Notes under the pieces: generated by a model
What the model was told of the DNA's origin: nothing
What the model saw: the letters and a program-made list of their open reading frames with translations, nothing else
The model's database searches: none
Source: Psoroptes ovis
Lineage: Eukaryota > Arthropoda > Arachnida > Sarcoptiformes > Psoroptidae
Direction of reading: 5' to 3'
NCBI GenBank assembly: GCA_002943765.1
Contig: PQWQ01000002.1
Span: forward strand, 1,922,001-1,986,000
Length of the DNA stretch: 64,000 nucleotides
Made by a program: the position numbers and the translations under genes
Part shown: in pieces, positions 12,001 through 24,541 of the stretch
Position numbering within the stretch: the stretch's first letter is position 1
Layout: every line of letters starts with the position of its first letter

Positions 12001-14664
12001 ACTTGATTAGAATCAAAATTTTTCGACTTTTCCTTGGTCACATTCATATATTTCTCGTATAAACTATGTTCTTAGTCGGAATATTCTTGAAAGATATTAT
12101 TCTTATTATTATTATCATTTATTATTCGTCAATAATTCAAATTTCAATCATTTCAGAATATTTCTATCTAAAAGAAGAAGATAAAAATATATCAAATAAA
12201 TAGCAATAAATATTAAGTATGAAAATTGAAAATCGAAAAAAGGAATAAAATGTTTTCATCCATATTTGAAATGAATTCATAGCGATGAAATGATTGAATG
12301 AAAACGAATGAATCGATGAATAAATGAATTCCCGTGTTGCCCAATCAAAAATGGAGCAAAAAAACATCAACGGCAATCGTAATGATTTCGATAATAATAA
12401 TAATGATGAATTCAAAATAGTTTGTCAATTTGCAATTTGAATTTGGTGAGCAACAATAGTAAGAATAGCTAAGAAAAAATATGGAAAATTTTTCCATTTC
12501 CATACATCATAACATCATTGAAACAAAACGAATGGAAAACAAATAAATAAACATAATTTTGTTTCAAAGATATTTTGTCTTTCATTCTCTCTCACTCTCT
12601 GTGTCTGCATTAGTATTTTATTTACCTCATTGAACTTGTAATCATCGAAAATAATAAAAAAAAAGAAAAACAATAATCAAAGAGACTTTGTTCAATGATG
12701 TTATGTTTGATGTAAATATTATCAAAATGATAATACAAGTTGAATAAAACAGAAAAAATTTTGGAACAAAATGAATAAGAAAATAAATAAATAAATAAAT
12801 AAACGATGCCTATAGGTGTATATGTGTATTTGAGGGAAAAATTGTTTAGATATTTGATAGTAAAATCAAACGAAAATGAAGAAAATTATTCATTTGTTTG
12901 CGTACAATAATTCATTGTTTGAATTGTAAATTTTTATTTAGTTACGAAACAATAAATTTTGTTCTTTGATGAAACGAAACCTTAATATGGAGCAGCAATC
13001 AATTTGTATGATGATGATGATGATGATTGGTGATGACATCCAAAATTTGAAATTTCAAATATTATTTTAAATAAATAAATACGAGTATATTCAAGAAAAA
13101 TATGAAAGAAAAATTTCATGGAAAAAATTCCGTTTTGGGAATAAAATTCAAAGTATATTTCCATATGATTAAGTTGAAAATGTATGTAACACACTATTGA
13201 AATGTGAAAAAAAATTTTCACTCTTTGAAACAATCTTTTTTTCGTTTCATAAAAATGTTGTGGGTACATTTATCTGTACAAAGATATTTATGTTTGATGA
13301 AATTCTTTTGGCTAATCATGTATCAACAATTTGTTTTGTTCATCAAAAATGTATGAATGTATTCGACCGAAAACTTTGAAATTTTTCATCATACATGTCA
13401 AATTTGCCACTATTTAATTTTTTTTTTCTTGGCAAAAATTTACGAATGTTTTGATATATAAATGTGTGATCGACTAAGTAAAAAACACTGAAATTCACCA
13501 ATGAATACTCAATTAAGCACTTGATAATTTATAGACATACATAATACGCCAAGAATAGAAATAAGCAGGACAAAAAATCACAAAATGTGTCTAAAATGAT
13601 AATAAATTTGTCTATTGATCTGTGTGCTCGAACATATTCATTGCCATTCACTACAAAAACGCTAAGATTTAAATTGACCTTTCGCATATCGAACGAAAAA
13701 CAGAGTAAATCTTTGTTTCACATTCATTAAATTGATAGATAATGATCATAGTAATGATAATAATGGTGTAGAAAGGTGATGATGATGCACGCGACCAAAA
13801 AACAATGAATAAAAGGAAAAAATCCGTAAATAAATTGAATTCAATCATCCGTATCATAATCAAAATTATAATTGATTTGATTGATCGACTATTGTTGCTA
13901 TTGCTTTGATGCGATTGAATCGAACAGAAAAGATAATAGAAATAATTGTGAATGAATGAATATTTTTCTTAGTTCTGACAAATGTCAATCATAATCAATG
14001 ATTTTAGATTCAAGAAAATAATTTTTTACATTTGAGTAATTAAAATAATTGGTCTATTGGAGTATTCTACACGTGATATCCCTTACAATCCGTATGGCCG
14101 ATGGACTAGCCATTGTTTCAAATGGATGCATTGAACATCCGAACATTTACAACATTAGAAAATAGAAATCAAAACTACAATTTTTTTTTGGAAAAATTTC
14201 CGATCAAAAACTATGCTACTAGTTTTGATATTTCCAATTGGAAAAATGTTTGAAAAATTTTCAATTTTTAAATTTGAAAACCAGTGGCAGTGGAAATTTT
14301 CTGTTGAAAATTGAAATTCTATATTTCATTTTTGAAATTTTTAAATTTTTAAAAATGTTTTGATTTCACGATCAAGCAACGACATCTCGGTATCGAATCG
14401 AGAATATCGGAAGAATTTTTAAAAAAATAAATTTTTTAAAAAATTTTCAATTCATCAATTTTCATTTTTTCGGTAATCGGTATATGAATTCGGGTAAAAC
14501 AAGAGGTTTGACCTGCATCATCATATTCAAACCTTAAAATGTTGAATGTTTACTAAAAATAGTAAATGTTCAAGTAGGATATGCTTAGGAAGCACACGCA
14601 TAAACACGACAAAAGTTAATCATTTTTCTATGGTTTTTTTGTGTTGGCCATAATCACAATTTTA
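6031..14664. other. Gene-free A+T-rich stretch
   Basis: Only simple repeats and short composition-driven open frames are visible. A slightly GC-richer segment at 6485-6560 reads in the plus direction with normal codon variety (MEMVIEEIATTTTSESS), but it lacks splice signals. Exact octamers occur at 5828-5835 (just before this stretch) and 7482-7489. There is a CA-rich tract around 11381-11394, and TTTA/CATT tetramers are frequent. Nothing resembling a tRNA, rRNA or conserved protein was found. Confidence 0.35.
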
Positions 14665-14708
14665 GACCTTGACCTGAAAGGTCTTATTTGATCAGTGGGT
14701 AAAAGGTC
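14665..14708. promoter_or_regulatory. Cluster of four AGGTC-type nuclear-receptor half-site cores
   Basis: GACCT at 14665-14669 and 14671-14675, and AGGTC at 14679-14683 and 14704-14708, lie within 44 bp. The first three form direct and inverted arrangements, and GACCTT/AAGGTC also make a small stem. Such cores are the binding unit of nuclear receptors. Four in 44 bp is unusual in sequence this poor in G and C. Function is inferred only. Confidence 0.3.
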
Positions 14709-17700
14709 CTTGTGTGTAGGTTTGTTGTTTTGTTGGGCTTTTTTTTCGGTCGGTTATTTTCGTTGTTGAAATTTAAATTTGAAAAATTAAATGAAAATTT
14801 TTTTCGAAATTTCGGACAAAAAGATTATTATCATCTGTAATAATAATGTTTCTTTTGAATTTGAATTCATTGGTCGCATATTTGATTGTTATAACTTTGT
14901 CTGCATAAGTGTGTCTGTTTGTGTATGCATATGAGAGGTGATATATATTAATATCTATGTATGTGTGTGTTGCGTGCATGCCACGCGTTAATTTTTGAAT
15001 GATTTCAAATAATTTTTGTCGGTGAAAGAAAGGAAAATCTAATATCAATAATAAGTGAATTTGAGAAAAATTTTATGCGAGACAGCTTTAATGTTTGATC
15101 AAGATTTATTGCTACCGATGTTGTTGTTGCTTTCATTACACAGACACAGACAAACACAGCAAACATTCATTCATTCATTTCGTTCATTTTTCATTGAATT
15201 TAATTTCATTTTAGCATTTGTTTTCATTTTGATTCAATTCAAAATTTATTTTTAAAAACACATATACACAAAAATGAATACGAATTCAGTTTCAGGTAGC
15301 ACGTGTAAAATGTGTGTGTTTGCATGTTTAGTATTTGTATATTATAAATGTGTCTCTGTGTGTGTAATATTTGCTCATATTCATATATTTATAAATACAT
15401 TCATTTAATAAATGGATCATGAATTTTTGGATTTTTTTTTGTAAATTTCATTTTTGGTTTTTCTTTTTGAAATTAAAATGAAAATGGCCATTACAATTGT
15501 TTGATTATGATTATGACTATTATTATTTTTATATATTCAAATGAATTCAATTTCACTTTTCAATGAAAAAAAAATATTTAAAAGATAAACATTTTTTTTC
15601 GTATTATTATTATTATTATCAAAATAATCGTAACACAAGGTCTAGGTCAGCCTATGTCACTATGTGTACAGTGATCAGTAGTCAGTGACAGTAGTAGATG
15701 GCCAATGGCAGCTGCTGCGAAAATAATGCAAAAATGAAAATTTTGAATTGAAAGTGAAATTAAATTAATTCATTTTATTAAATTTTTTTTTGGGAAATCG
15801 AAAATTCAAAAAAATTGTCGTTGATCTTTTTTTCTATTGGCCAATACTACGAGTATATCCGGGGATATACTCGAATATCTTTCAATTGTTTGAAATTTTG
15901 AATATTTCGGGATATTTGACTTATATTTTTGGTGACCATTTATATTTAGACGATTGTCATTTCAGAATAAAGGTCATACGGACATGCATAAAACAAACGA
16001 ATATATATCAATATGTGAAACATTTTTTCGGGCAAAATTAAGCACATTTTAACATGGATTTTTCACAGAAAAAATACATCAAAGAAAAATGTACGATTTT
16101 CTATTTTTCAACAAAATTTATTCGCTTTGTTTTTGGAGGAAAAAATTTCAATTTATTTCATTTCAATTTATTTGAGAAAAAACTTGGAATAAATAAATCG
16201 AAATCAAAATGGTAAAATTTCAAAGTTTAAATTGACATGAAAAGATTGAAATATTTGAAAATTTCGCTGCTGCTATATTTTTGCCCATTTTTGGGGCCAA
16301 ACTTTCAAATTTCTTTAAAATGAAAATTATTATTATCATTATTTTTTATTTTAAATTTTAAATTGAAATGAAAATAGAATTCCGAAACGAAAAAGAGAAA
16401 AAAAAGCTTCATGTTTAAGCTTTTTTTCCATTTTTTTCAAAATTGAATTTCAAATTTTTTTTTTATTTTTCAATTTTATGGAACAAAATACAAATATAAT
16501 TCTAATTCTAATAATAAAGCTTTCAAGTCATTTTTCTTTTTTTTGGAAAAGGAAAATTATATAAAAGATTTTCCAAAAAGCAAATTCTGTTATACATTTT
16601 TCTCCTTGAAAAATGGAAGAAAAAACAAAGCTTAGCGCTTGAATACACACACACAAATGCACATACACAAACATACAATCAAATCAAAGTAGAAATAAAT
16701 TTGAAAAATTTACAATTCGTAAAATTTTTCATTTCATTTTCTCTTGAAAATTTCCTTTTTTATATTAAAAATTTAAAATAATGATAATAATAATAATAAT
16801 AATATAAATTTTCAAAATTACATTAGCATCTGTGGCCAAAAAAAATGTATGAAAATATATTTTCGTATTTTAATATATATTATTTATCAAAATTAATTCT
16901 GACAAGCCTTATTTATTTATTTATTAATATATTTACGATTGTAAATATTTTCAAGAAAAAAATTTTTTTTAAAACTTATTTTCTCGAAAATATAAAAAAT
17001 TCTTATCACAGTTATCTGCTATTATTATTTATCCGAATGTAGAAAACAATAATAATAATAATGCGAATATATTAATATATTTATATTATTTCACATGATT
17101 CAACGATTTTCAGCAATTCTTACGATTTTTATTCTTGAAAAAAATTCTAAAAAGAAATATATTCGCATTTGGAATGTAATAATGTCCATTGAAAATAATG
17201 GAAAAGAGAAAAAAAAGGTTTCGAATACATTTTCAAAATTGAAATTGGCAAAGCAAAAAAAAAAAAAAAAAAAATATCGAAGCATCTTTTGTAAATTTTT
17301 TCTATTTTAAATTTCAATTTTAAAAATTGAATGAATTTTTTTTTTTTTGACTGCAAGTCTCCTCCTTTCATATGAAACATTTGCTTAATATCGGGATAAA
17401 TAAAAGGCGGAGCACAGAGTTTCGTTAAGAGATGCTATTCTATTTCCATTTTCATTCATTTTGAAAAAATTTTAAATTTTATTTTAATTCAAAATAATTT
17501 TAAATCTGAAAATTGTGTATTTTTTTTTTTGAAATCAAAAACAGAGATATTTTTGTATATATAAAACATTTATTCAATTGCTATTCGACGACGCACACAC
17601 ACTGCAAAAAAATGGGGTGAATTTTCGATTGTATACCCAACAACAGTAGCAAGCTGACTTGAACATTTGAATTTGAAATGCGCAAATTTTCAAAATAAAT

Positions 17701-19452
17701 TTAAAAAAATTTTTTGCATCCAAAAGCAATACACAATGGTTCTATTGTTTTTTATTTGGAGAAAATTGGAAATTTCAGCAAAAAACAAAGCATATAATTT
17801 TGAAGAGAAATTCTGGCAAGAAATTTCCATCGATACTCGGAATTAAAATTGAGAATTTAAGACTATTGGAAAAAATTCTTGAAATTGAAATTCTGGAACA
17901 AATCAAGAAATTCTATCTCTGTTTTAATATATTTTTTGAATTGAATTATGTATGAAATATTCATTTTATTTCGCATTTATTTGCAATGATGATTGAACAA
18001 ACGATATAAGAATCCATGGCGTATGACTTTTCACCAATAATACATTATAATGAAAATGTAATTTTCATGGCAAAATACACATGATATCTTGGATATATTT
18101 CAAAATTTCAAATTTCAAATTCGAGAGAAAAAATGAAAAGAAAAATCAATTCATGAAAGATAGTCATTCATCTAAATATTAAAAATCTAAAAGATAGATC
18201 CGAAGAATCGTGGAAGAATTTCAGCCGCAGACAATGGAATCAAAAAACCACGCAATCGTCAGCTTGGCATCATCATTATTATCTGTTATTATGTGCCTTT
18301 GTCAATGGAGAAAGAGAGTTGGAATGAAAATTTGATGCTTGTTAATAAAAGATGATAAAAATGAAGAAAAATTCACTTTTTTTGAATTCGAAATAAAATG
18401 GAATCGAAAAAAAAATTTTCAACTTTTGAAATGGAATAACTACATATATCTACATTCATTCATTTATCAAATGATGCTAAAATATAAAAAAAATGAATTG
18501 GAATTTATTCGTTTATTTATTTATACATTTATCAATTCTCATAGGAAATGAATGAATGCATGTAAATAAGAATGAAAATTTTTTTTCTACAAAATTTTGC
18601 AACATTACTCAACAAACATATACAGATATATATCATCAACAAATGTAGACCAATGGTCAATATTTTTGTACAAAATTATAGATGCTGAATCTGGATGAAT
18701 CATTATACATCCTCCCTCCAGAATTTGAAAAAAATATTTTTACATTAAATTTTATTTTAAAATTCTGAAATATTTTCACTATTTCAAAATTTATATATTT
18801 TCATAAATAAATACATGAATTGTTAGACATAATAATGATTATAAAATATTGCGTAAATAGCTGTATCAATAATAACAATTTCCTTGAAAGAATAATAAAG
18901 AATATTTCCACAAACAAATTATCAGTTAATTAATGTTGCAACAATTTCTTTCACTCTCCTTAACAATCAATCTCTGAAAACACATTTATACGTAATGAAT
19001 TGATAGTAATAATAATAATTAAAATAATTGTAATTGTAATAATAATAAATAATCATTCATTCATTTGAAGAGAGTAAAAACAACTAAATCATCATCATCA
19101 AAAAAGAATGTGATGACAAATATATCACACAAAATATAAACAAATAAATTCTTTTCAATTAAGTTTTATTGGATCATCATCATCATCAACATTCTCGTGG
19201 TCATCATGGTCATTTTGGTATGAAATTTTGTTTTTTTCAAATTATTATTTATTTTCAATATCATTATTCTTTCATGTATCACACAATACGCACTATCATA
19301 GTAAAGTATCATTTGCGGGTTTCTTAATGATAATAACTGTAATAATAATAATAATAATGACAATAATAATAAACAGACTGAAAAAAAATCCAATGAATGA
19401 AAGAAGAAAATAATAATAATAATAAGACAGATTTTTATTTTATTTTCATTAG
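14709..19452. other. Gene-free A+T-rich stretch
   Basis: No supported gene. Contents include a 24-bp palindrome (15850-15873, listed separately), a small hairpin with 11-bp arms at 16399-16427, a 20-nt poly-A run at 17255-17274 and a G-rich-complement 12-mer at 18708-18719. A (TTA)n tract lies near 15601-15620. Open frames are Phe/Ile/Lys-rich and not persuasive. Confidence 0.35.
15850..15873. repeat. 24-bp palindrome with 11-bp arms
   Basis: CGAGTATATCC, a GG centre, and its exact reverse complement. It is an isolated perfect dyad symmetry in otherwise featureless sequence. Confidence 0.7.
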
Positions 19453-19612
19453 GTTAGGCAAGACCAGACTAGACAACACTGAAACACCAAAACACCAACA
19501 TCATCGACAGCATCAACTACAACCAGAAAACAACTGTAACAACAGCAACAACAACAAGAGAGCACTTAGCATTAATTGGTCTAATGTGTTTATGAGAGTG
19601 AAACAAATATAA
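19453..19612 (+). other. GC-richer, CAACA-rich island behind an acceptor-like signal
   Basis: A pyrimidine-rich tract ends in CATTAG at 19452. It is followed by about 150 bases with a distinctly different composition (CAACA, CAGCA, ACCAGA words) that could be an untranslated exon. In the plus frame it reads Asn/Gln/His-rich residues. No matching donor is obvious and no product is recognisable. The opposite strand also shows acceptor-like CAG sites, so the strand is uncertain. Confidence 0.2.
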
Positions 19613-22600
19613 ATGAAAAAAAAATATTTGAAATAAAAAAAAACGATTGAGAACGAAAAAGGCGATTGACCTAGTCTTGACTACACACACACACACATGG
19701 TTTCGGTTTGATTTAATTTCATTTTTGTTTTTGTGTGTTCCAGTTTTTAGATATAAAACTCTGTATGTGAGATATTGAAACTTAAAACCACATTAACACA
19801 CAGTGATATACAAGATCATCAACCATTTAAACATCACCATCATCATCATCACATCATAATTGTTCAAATAATAGGATATATTAGTATGTTTATGTTGAAG
19901 ATTGAAGACAGAAAACCAATGAGAAAAGACAATTAACAAACAACACATTGGTTACTGCTTACGCACACACACATATAGCACTCATGAACCTGTCTAATTG
20001 TTTTTTAGTTTAATTTTACTTTCATTGATTTTAATGACCGCGAAAACCAAGTTTTCAAGAATATAATTCAATCATCGGAAATCGGCAGGGAAAAAAATGA
20101 AAATGTCAATGATTTCGAATGAATATTAAACACCCCCTCCCACACACACACAAATCGACGTAATTTATTTATTTAGATTTACATTTTTTTTATATTTATA
20201 TTTGAATATTAATGAAAATAATCATAATGAGAATAATAATAATAGTAATAACTACGACGACAAATACACAAATACAAAATCAAAATTATAATAAAATGAA
20301 AATTTCTATTCGATTCGATTTTTTTACATCTATTTATTATCATAATAATGGACACTGGTACTTTCTTATTTTGGTCATATTTCGCGCTATTATTATTATT
20401 ATTATTATTATCATTATTATTGTATGAGCTTATTTAAGCTTTGATTAATTTGGTCATAAATTTCATTTTCATTTTCATGTCATTCTTGTCGTTTTTTTTT
20501 GTTTTGTAACTGTTTTTACTATCATTATTATTATTATATTTAATATGTAATAATGCCATTAGATTTTAGCTGTTAAATAATAATGAGTGAGAACTCAAAG
20601 AGCCAGAGAGGGTAACAGGGGTATAGAGGGGTAGAATCAGCAAAAAACGACAAAGAAATGATTATTTGTATGTATGAAAAATAAAATATCGAAATCCTAA
20701 ATCAAGAGAGTAAGTAAATAGCTTATTTGCAGATTTTTTTTTCTTTTCATTTCTGCATTTGTTTTCTGATATTCAGAGATGTATATTCATTATAATAAAT
20801 GAATATGTCGTTTCTGTAAATTACATATTAAAAAGAAGAAGAAAGATGTATGAAATTATTTAGTATGTGTGGTTATTTATTATTTTCGATTATTCAACAT
20901 GTATATCGATGGTTTGTTTATGAACAGAGATGGTTAACTAAAAGAAAAATATTCTAAGCTCAATATTTGAAACCCATAACAAAAATTCATAGCTAAACGC
21001 GTGCATTGACAATGGAAAAATCTTTTCATTTTGTATGTACATAACCCTAAATAATAAATAAATGGAAAAATAAATGATGATAAAAATCGAAAAAAAACAT
21101 GGCATCGAAAATCGATAAATTTCCATGATATTTTTCTTTTCATTTTCTTCAGATGAGTTTGCATTCATTCATTCATTCATTTATTTATCCATTAATTCAT
21201 CGATTCATTCAATAGTTGATGAATAAAATATTGTAACATTCAAAGAAAGAGAGATGGAAAAATAAATAAATTACTCAAGAATAAATGAATATAAATATCT
21301 AAGAAAAAAACCCTATCATTTTCATTTGTATATTTGATGTATATTTGGCGAGAAAAATGTATCATTTCCATAATCAAATGGATAAACATCATTAAATAAT
21401 TCAAAGATTCACCATCGTTATTATTATTATCATCATTACAATTATTATTGTCATTATTATGATTATTATTGTAATATTGTAATATGTACTTGCACACGCA
21501 TTAATAACAGACACATAAAAATAATAATAATGAATTGATTCATGTTTACCACATTACAACAACATCGACAAACGACATCAACAGCAACAGCGACAAACAA
21601 ATCAAATAACAATGTATTTGATTCTCCTGTAAAATCATTTACTTTCATCAATAATAATGGAGATAATATACAACCGAAAAACATTGTGACCACATAAACA
21701 ATTTACAATTTTACAATAACAATATAACAAAAACGCATATCAAAGAAATTCAATAATATTGATATTTTGTATTATTATTATTATTATAATGTGACAATCC
21801 ATTTTATCCATTATACCATATAAATGTAATGATAATAACAATAATTCAAGAATATTATTAATATAAAAACAAATATAAATATAAACAACATCAACAGCAT
21901 CAGCAACAAAAAAAAAAATGTAATGTCGCAGCATTCATTGTCATTGAATGTCTGCTTGTATATTTATTATTGAATATTTATTATTATTATTGTTGCTGTT
22001 TAGGCCAATTAATACATATTATATTCGAGAAAAAAAAAGATTCATTTTCCAACATTTTTTGGTTGTTACGGCCACCATATTTTGTGATATTCATGCCAAA
22101 TATAAAGATAAAATAAAAGGAAAACAAAATAAAACTAATGATTATTTATAACAGGATCAGCAACAACAACAACAGCAGCAGCAGCAGCAAACACATCAAT
22201 TTTATTGGAATATTCATAGAATTTTTCGTCAATATTTTCATAGGCATTTAGTGACAACAGGAAAATGATGATAATAATAATGATTATCAAATTTTATGCG
22301 TATGCTACTGAGAGATTCTGCAGTGAAAGTATATGTGCTGAAAATCGCAGCACCAAACATCAATGATTATCAATGATAATGTGTTTGTATATGTTTGTGT
22401 TGATAATCACCAGAAATGATTATTATTTTTTCTTCTCTGGATTTTTCATATTTCAATTAAATTGAAATAATTCTTTTGAAAAAATATCCATGGTGATTTC
22501 ATCATTATTATAATTCACCAATATCAATGGATTCGTTTTTTATTCAATGAAGAATTCTACCAGAAAAAAAATAAAAAAAATTGATTGAAAATTTTTCGTA

Positions 22601-23438
22601 TCGAACAAACGGATGAAAGATTTGAGAGAGAAAAAAATGAAAATATGAAATTAAATTTTTAAACAAAAATAAATCTGCCATTCGTCCATTCAATCATTGA
22701 TTCATTCATCCATTTAGATATCATGTATTAAAACATTTTCCAATTTTTTGATTTGGAAAAGCAAAGTAAGGAGAAAAATTGCTACAAATTGACTGAATGA
22801 CTGACTGATCGACTGATTGAAATGAAATTAATTAAATTTAATTAAAAATATAATTTCATTCAATATATATCAGATACATTTGAATGACAAAAAAAAGCCA
22901 AAGCGAAATAATAAATTGAACGTGAAGACTTTTGCTGGTGGTGGTCGATGCACGCATTGTCAATAAACCACACGACAGAGACAAAATAAGAGCAGAGAGA
23001 ATCAAAAAACCTCAAAAATCCTTATGAATTGATTTCGAAAAAATAATAACGCTGATAATGATAATAATAATCCACATGTCTACAATGAAACGTGTGGTTT
23101 TTCTATTCATTCATTCGTTCTTACAGAATTAATCATTTGCGAAAGCTTTGGCTTTGAAAATTCAATTAGTCAAAAATTTAATAACAAGTTTCAAACACAT
23201 GCACTAATACACACCCACACATCTACAACAAATACAACGATTCACTGAAGAATTCAAGGAAAATTCATTGAAAGATGAATCTTCACAAATGACAATTAAG
23301 ACATTTTGATTTTTTTTCTTTTTTTTCGCTTCTTCAAATTCAAAATACAAAATTCATTCAAGTATATCGAAGGTGTATGAGGAATTTAAACAGAAAAATT
23401 GAAAATTGTACCCCTCTATGCATATTCAAGTGTGTGCT
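19613..23438. other. Gene-free A+T-rich stretch
   Basis: Holds a CA repeat near 19683-19698, a purine/G-rich segment at 20590-20640 (two GGGG runs), several ATT tracts, a CAA/CAG tract at 22158-22190 and a 10-bp inverted repeat AAACCACACG/CGTGTGGTTT (22965-22974 and 23091-23100). No protein-coding signal is convincing. Confidence 0.35.
22158..22190 (+). repeat. CAG/CAA trinucleotide tract
   Basis: CAG, then CAA triplets, then CAG triplets. Read in the plus frame this gives a polyglutamine run that stays open for about 38 codons, but a TAA lies just upstream and there is no start codon. It is probably a simple repeat and less likely a small polyQ exon. Confidence 0.5.
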
Positions 23439-23525
23439 CAATTTTCGCTAATAATCGATATATGTTAGGGCACCATATATCACTATATGTGTGCCTTAAC
23501 ATATATCGATTATTAGCGAAAATTG
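23439..23525. repeat. 87-nt near-perfect inverted repeat (hairpin)
   Basis: The arms pair from 23439 with 23525 inward for 35 positions with a single G:T wobble (23468 with 23496). They continue for 6 more pairs after a one-base bulge (23490), leaving a 4-base loop TCAC at 23480-23483. Pairing stops abruptly outside 23439 and 23525. No target duplication or known terminal-repeat motif is evident. It could be a foldback element, a double-stranded-RNA locus or a young microRNA precursor; there is no evidence of transcription. Confidence 0.85.
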
Positions 23526-23675
23526 TAATTTCGAAAAACTTTTGGGTAATCAACAATGACAATTGGCCATCATCAGTAAAAATATCAACATCGATTTAAA
23601 ATAGATTGGAAAAAGGAAAATACCAAAAGAATAAATAAATAATAATATCAATTTTCTTGTCTAAATCAATTAATG

Positions 23676-23696
23676 TTTTTTTTTTTTTTTTTTTTT
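23676..23696. repeat. Poly-T tract (21 nt)
   Basis: Uninterrupted run of T shortly after the long hairpin. Confidence 0.9.
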
Positions 23697-24494
23697 GCTT
23701 TCGCATATTATTATCATTATCATTATTGATATTATATTCACATTCATTTCATTCAAAAAAAAAAATCCATTTCAATTTGATTCATTTCATTTCGTTTGAT
23801 ATTTATATACGAATGTATATCATTATTATTTTTACATAGAAATTAGAAAATAGATATTTATTTATTCACGATTCGTTAAATTTCTATTGGCATTTCTATG
23901 TACATATCACACAATTGAATTTTGTATTCAATTTTTCTTTATTTATTTATTCGTATATTATAATTTTCATCAATTGAATAGAATAGAATAAATTAATGAG
24001 TTCATTGAATTCTTAAATTTCTTTGAACAATAAGAATCAAAATGAATGACAACAAACAATTGTTTGTGTACCAAGAAAAAGAAAAGAAGACCAGAAAAAA
24101 AATTCATCAAAAACAATCTAATTGATTAGTATTCAACATTTGAATCATTCATTATTATTTTGTTGTTTAGCATCATTTTGTGTGAAATGCATCATCATTC
24201 AAATACAAAACGAAAAAAAACAAAGATGGAATACAATATTCAAACCCTTGTCCCGATCGAACGAATAGAAAATCGTAGATTTACAATTCAATTTTTCAGA
24301 TTTTGTATCAAACAAACCGAGAATGAAGAAAAAAAACAATTGAAAATGAATACAAAATTCATTATATTTGGGCGTCATTTGCAAGTGAATGAATAATGGA
24401 CAAAAATGATGGAATATAAAATTTGTATTTCAAATTTTCAATTTTCAATCAAACAAAAAGAGAGAGAAATGAATTCGACATTGTATCCGCATCG

Positions 24495-24541
24495 TTTCTG
24501 TGTGCGGACACAGAAAAATTGATGCTTTTGGTACCAAAAGC
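24495..24541. repeat. Two adjacent perfect palindromes
   Basis: TTTCTGTGT, GCGG loop, ACACAGAAA (24495-24516) is followed after 7 bases by the 18-bp perfect palindrome GCTTTTGGTACCAAAAGC (24524-24541). The pair could fold as two neighbouring stem-loops in RNA or serve as dyad binding sites. Role unknown. Confidence 0.7.

Noticed and set aside
20590..20640. Possible G-quadruplex from GGGG runs
   Set aside because: Only two GGGG runs plus one GGG in reach, not four well-spaced tracts.
22965..23100. 10-bp inverted repeat AAACCACACG/CGTGTGGTTT as ends of a small transposon
   Set aside because: No target duplication next to the arms and the arms are short; probably chance.
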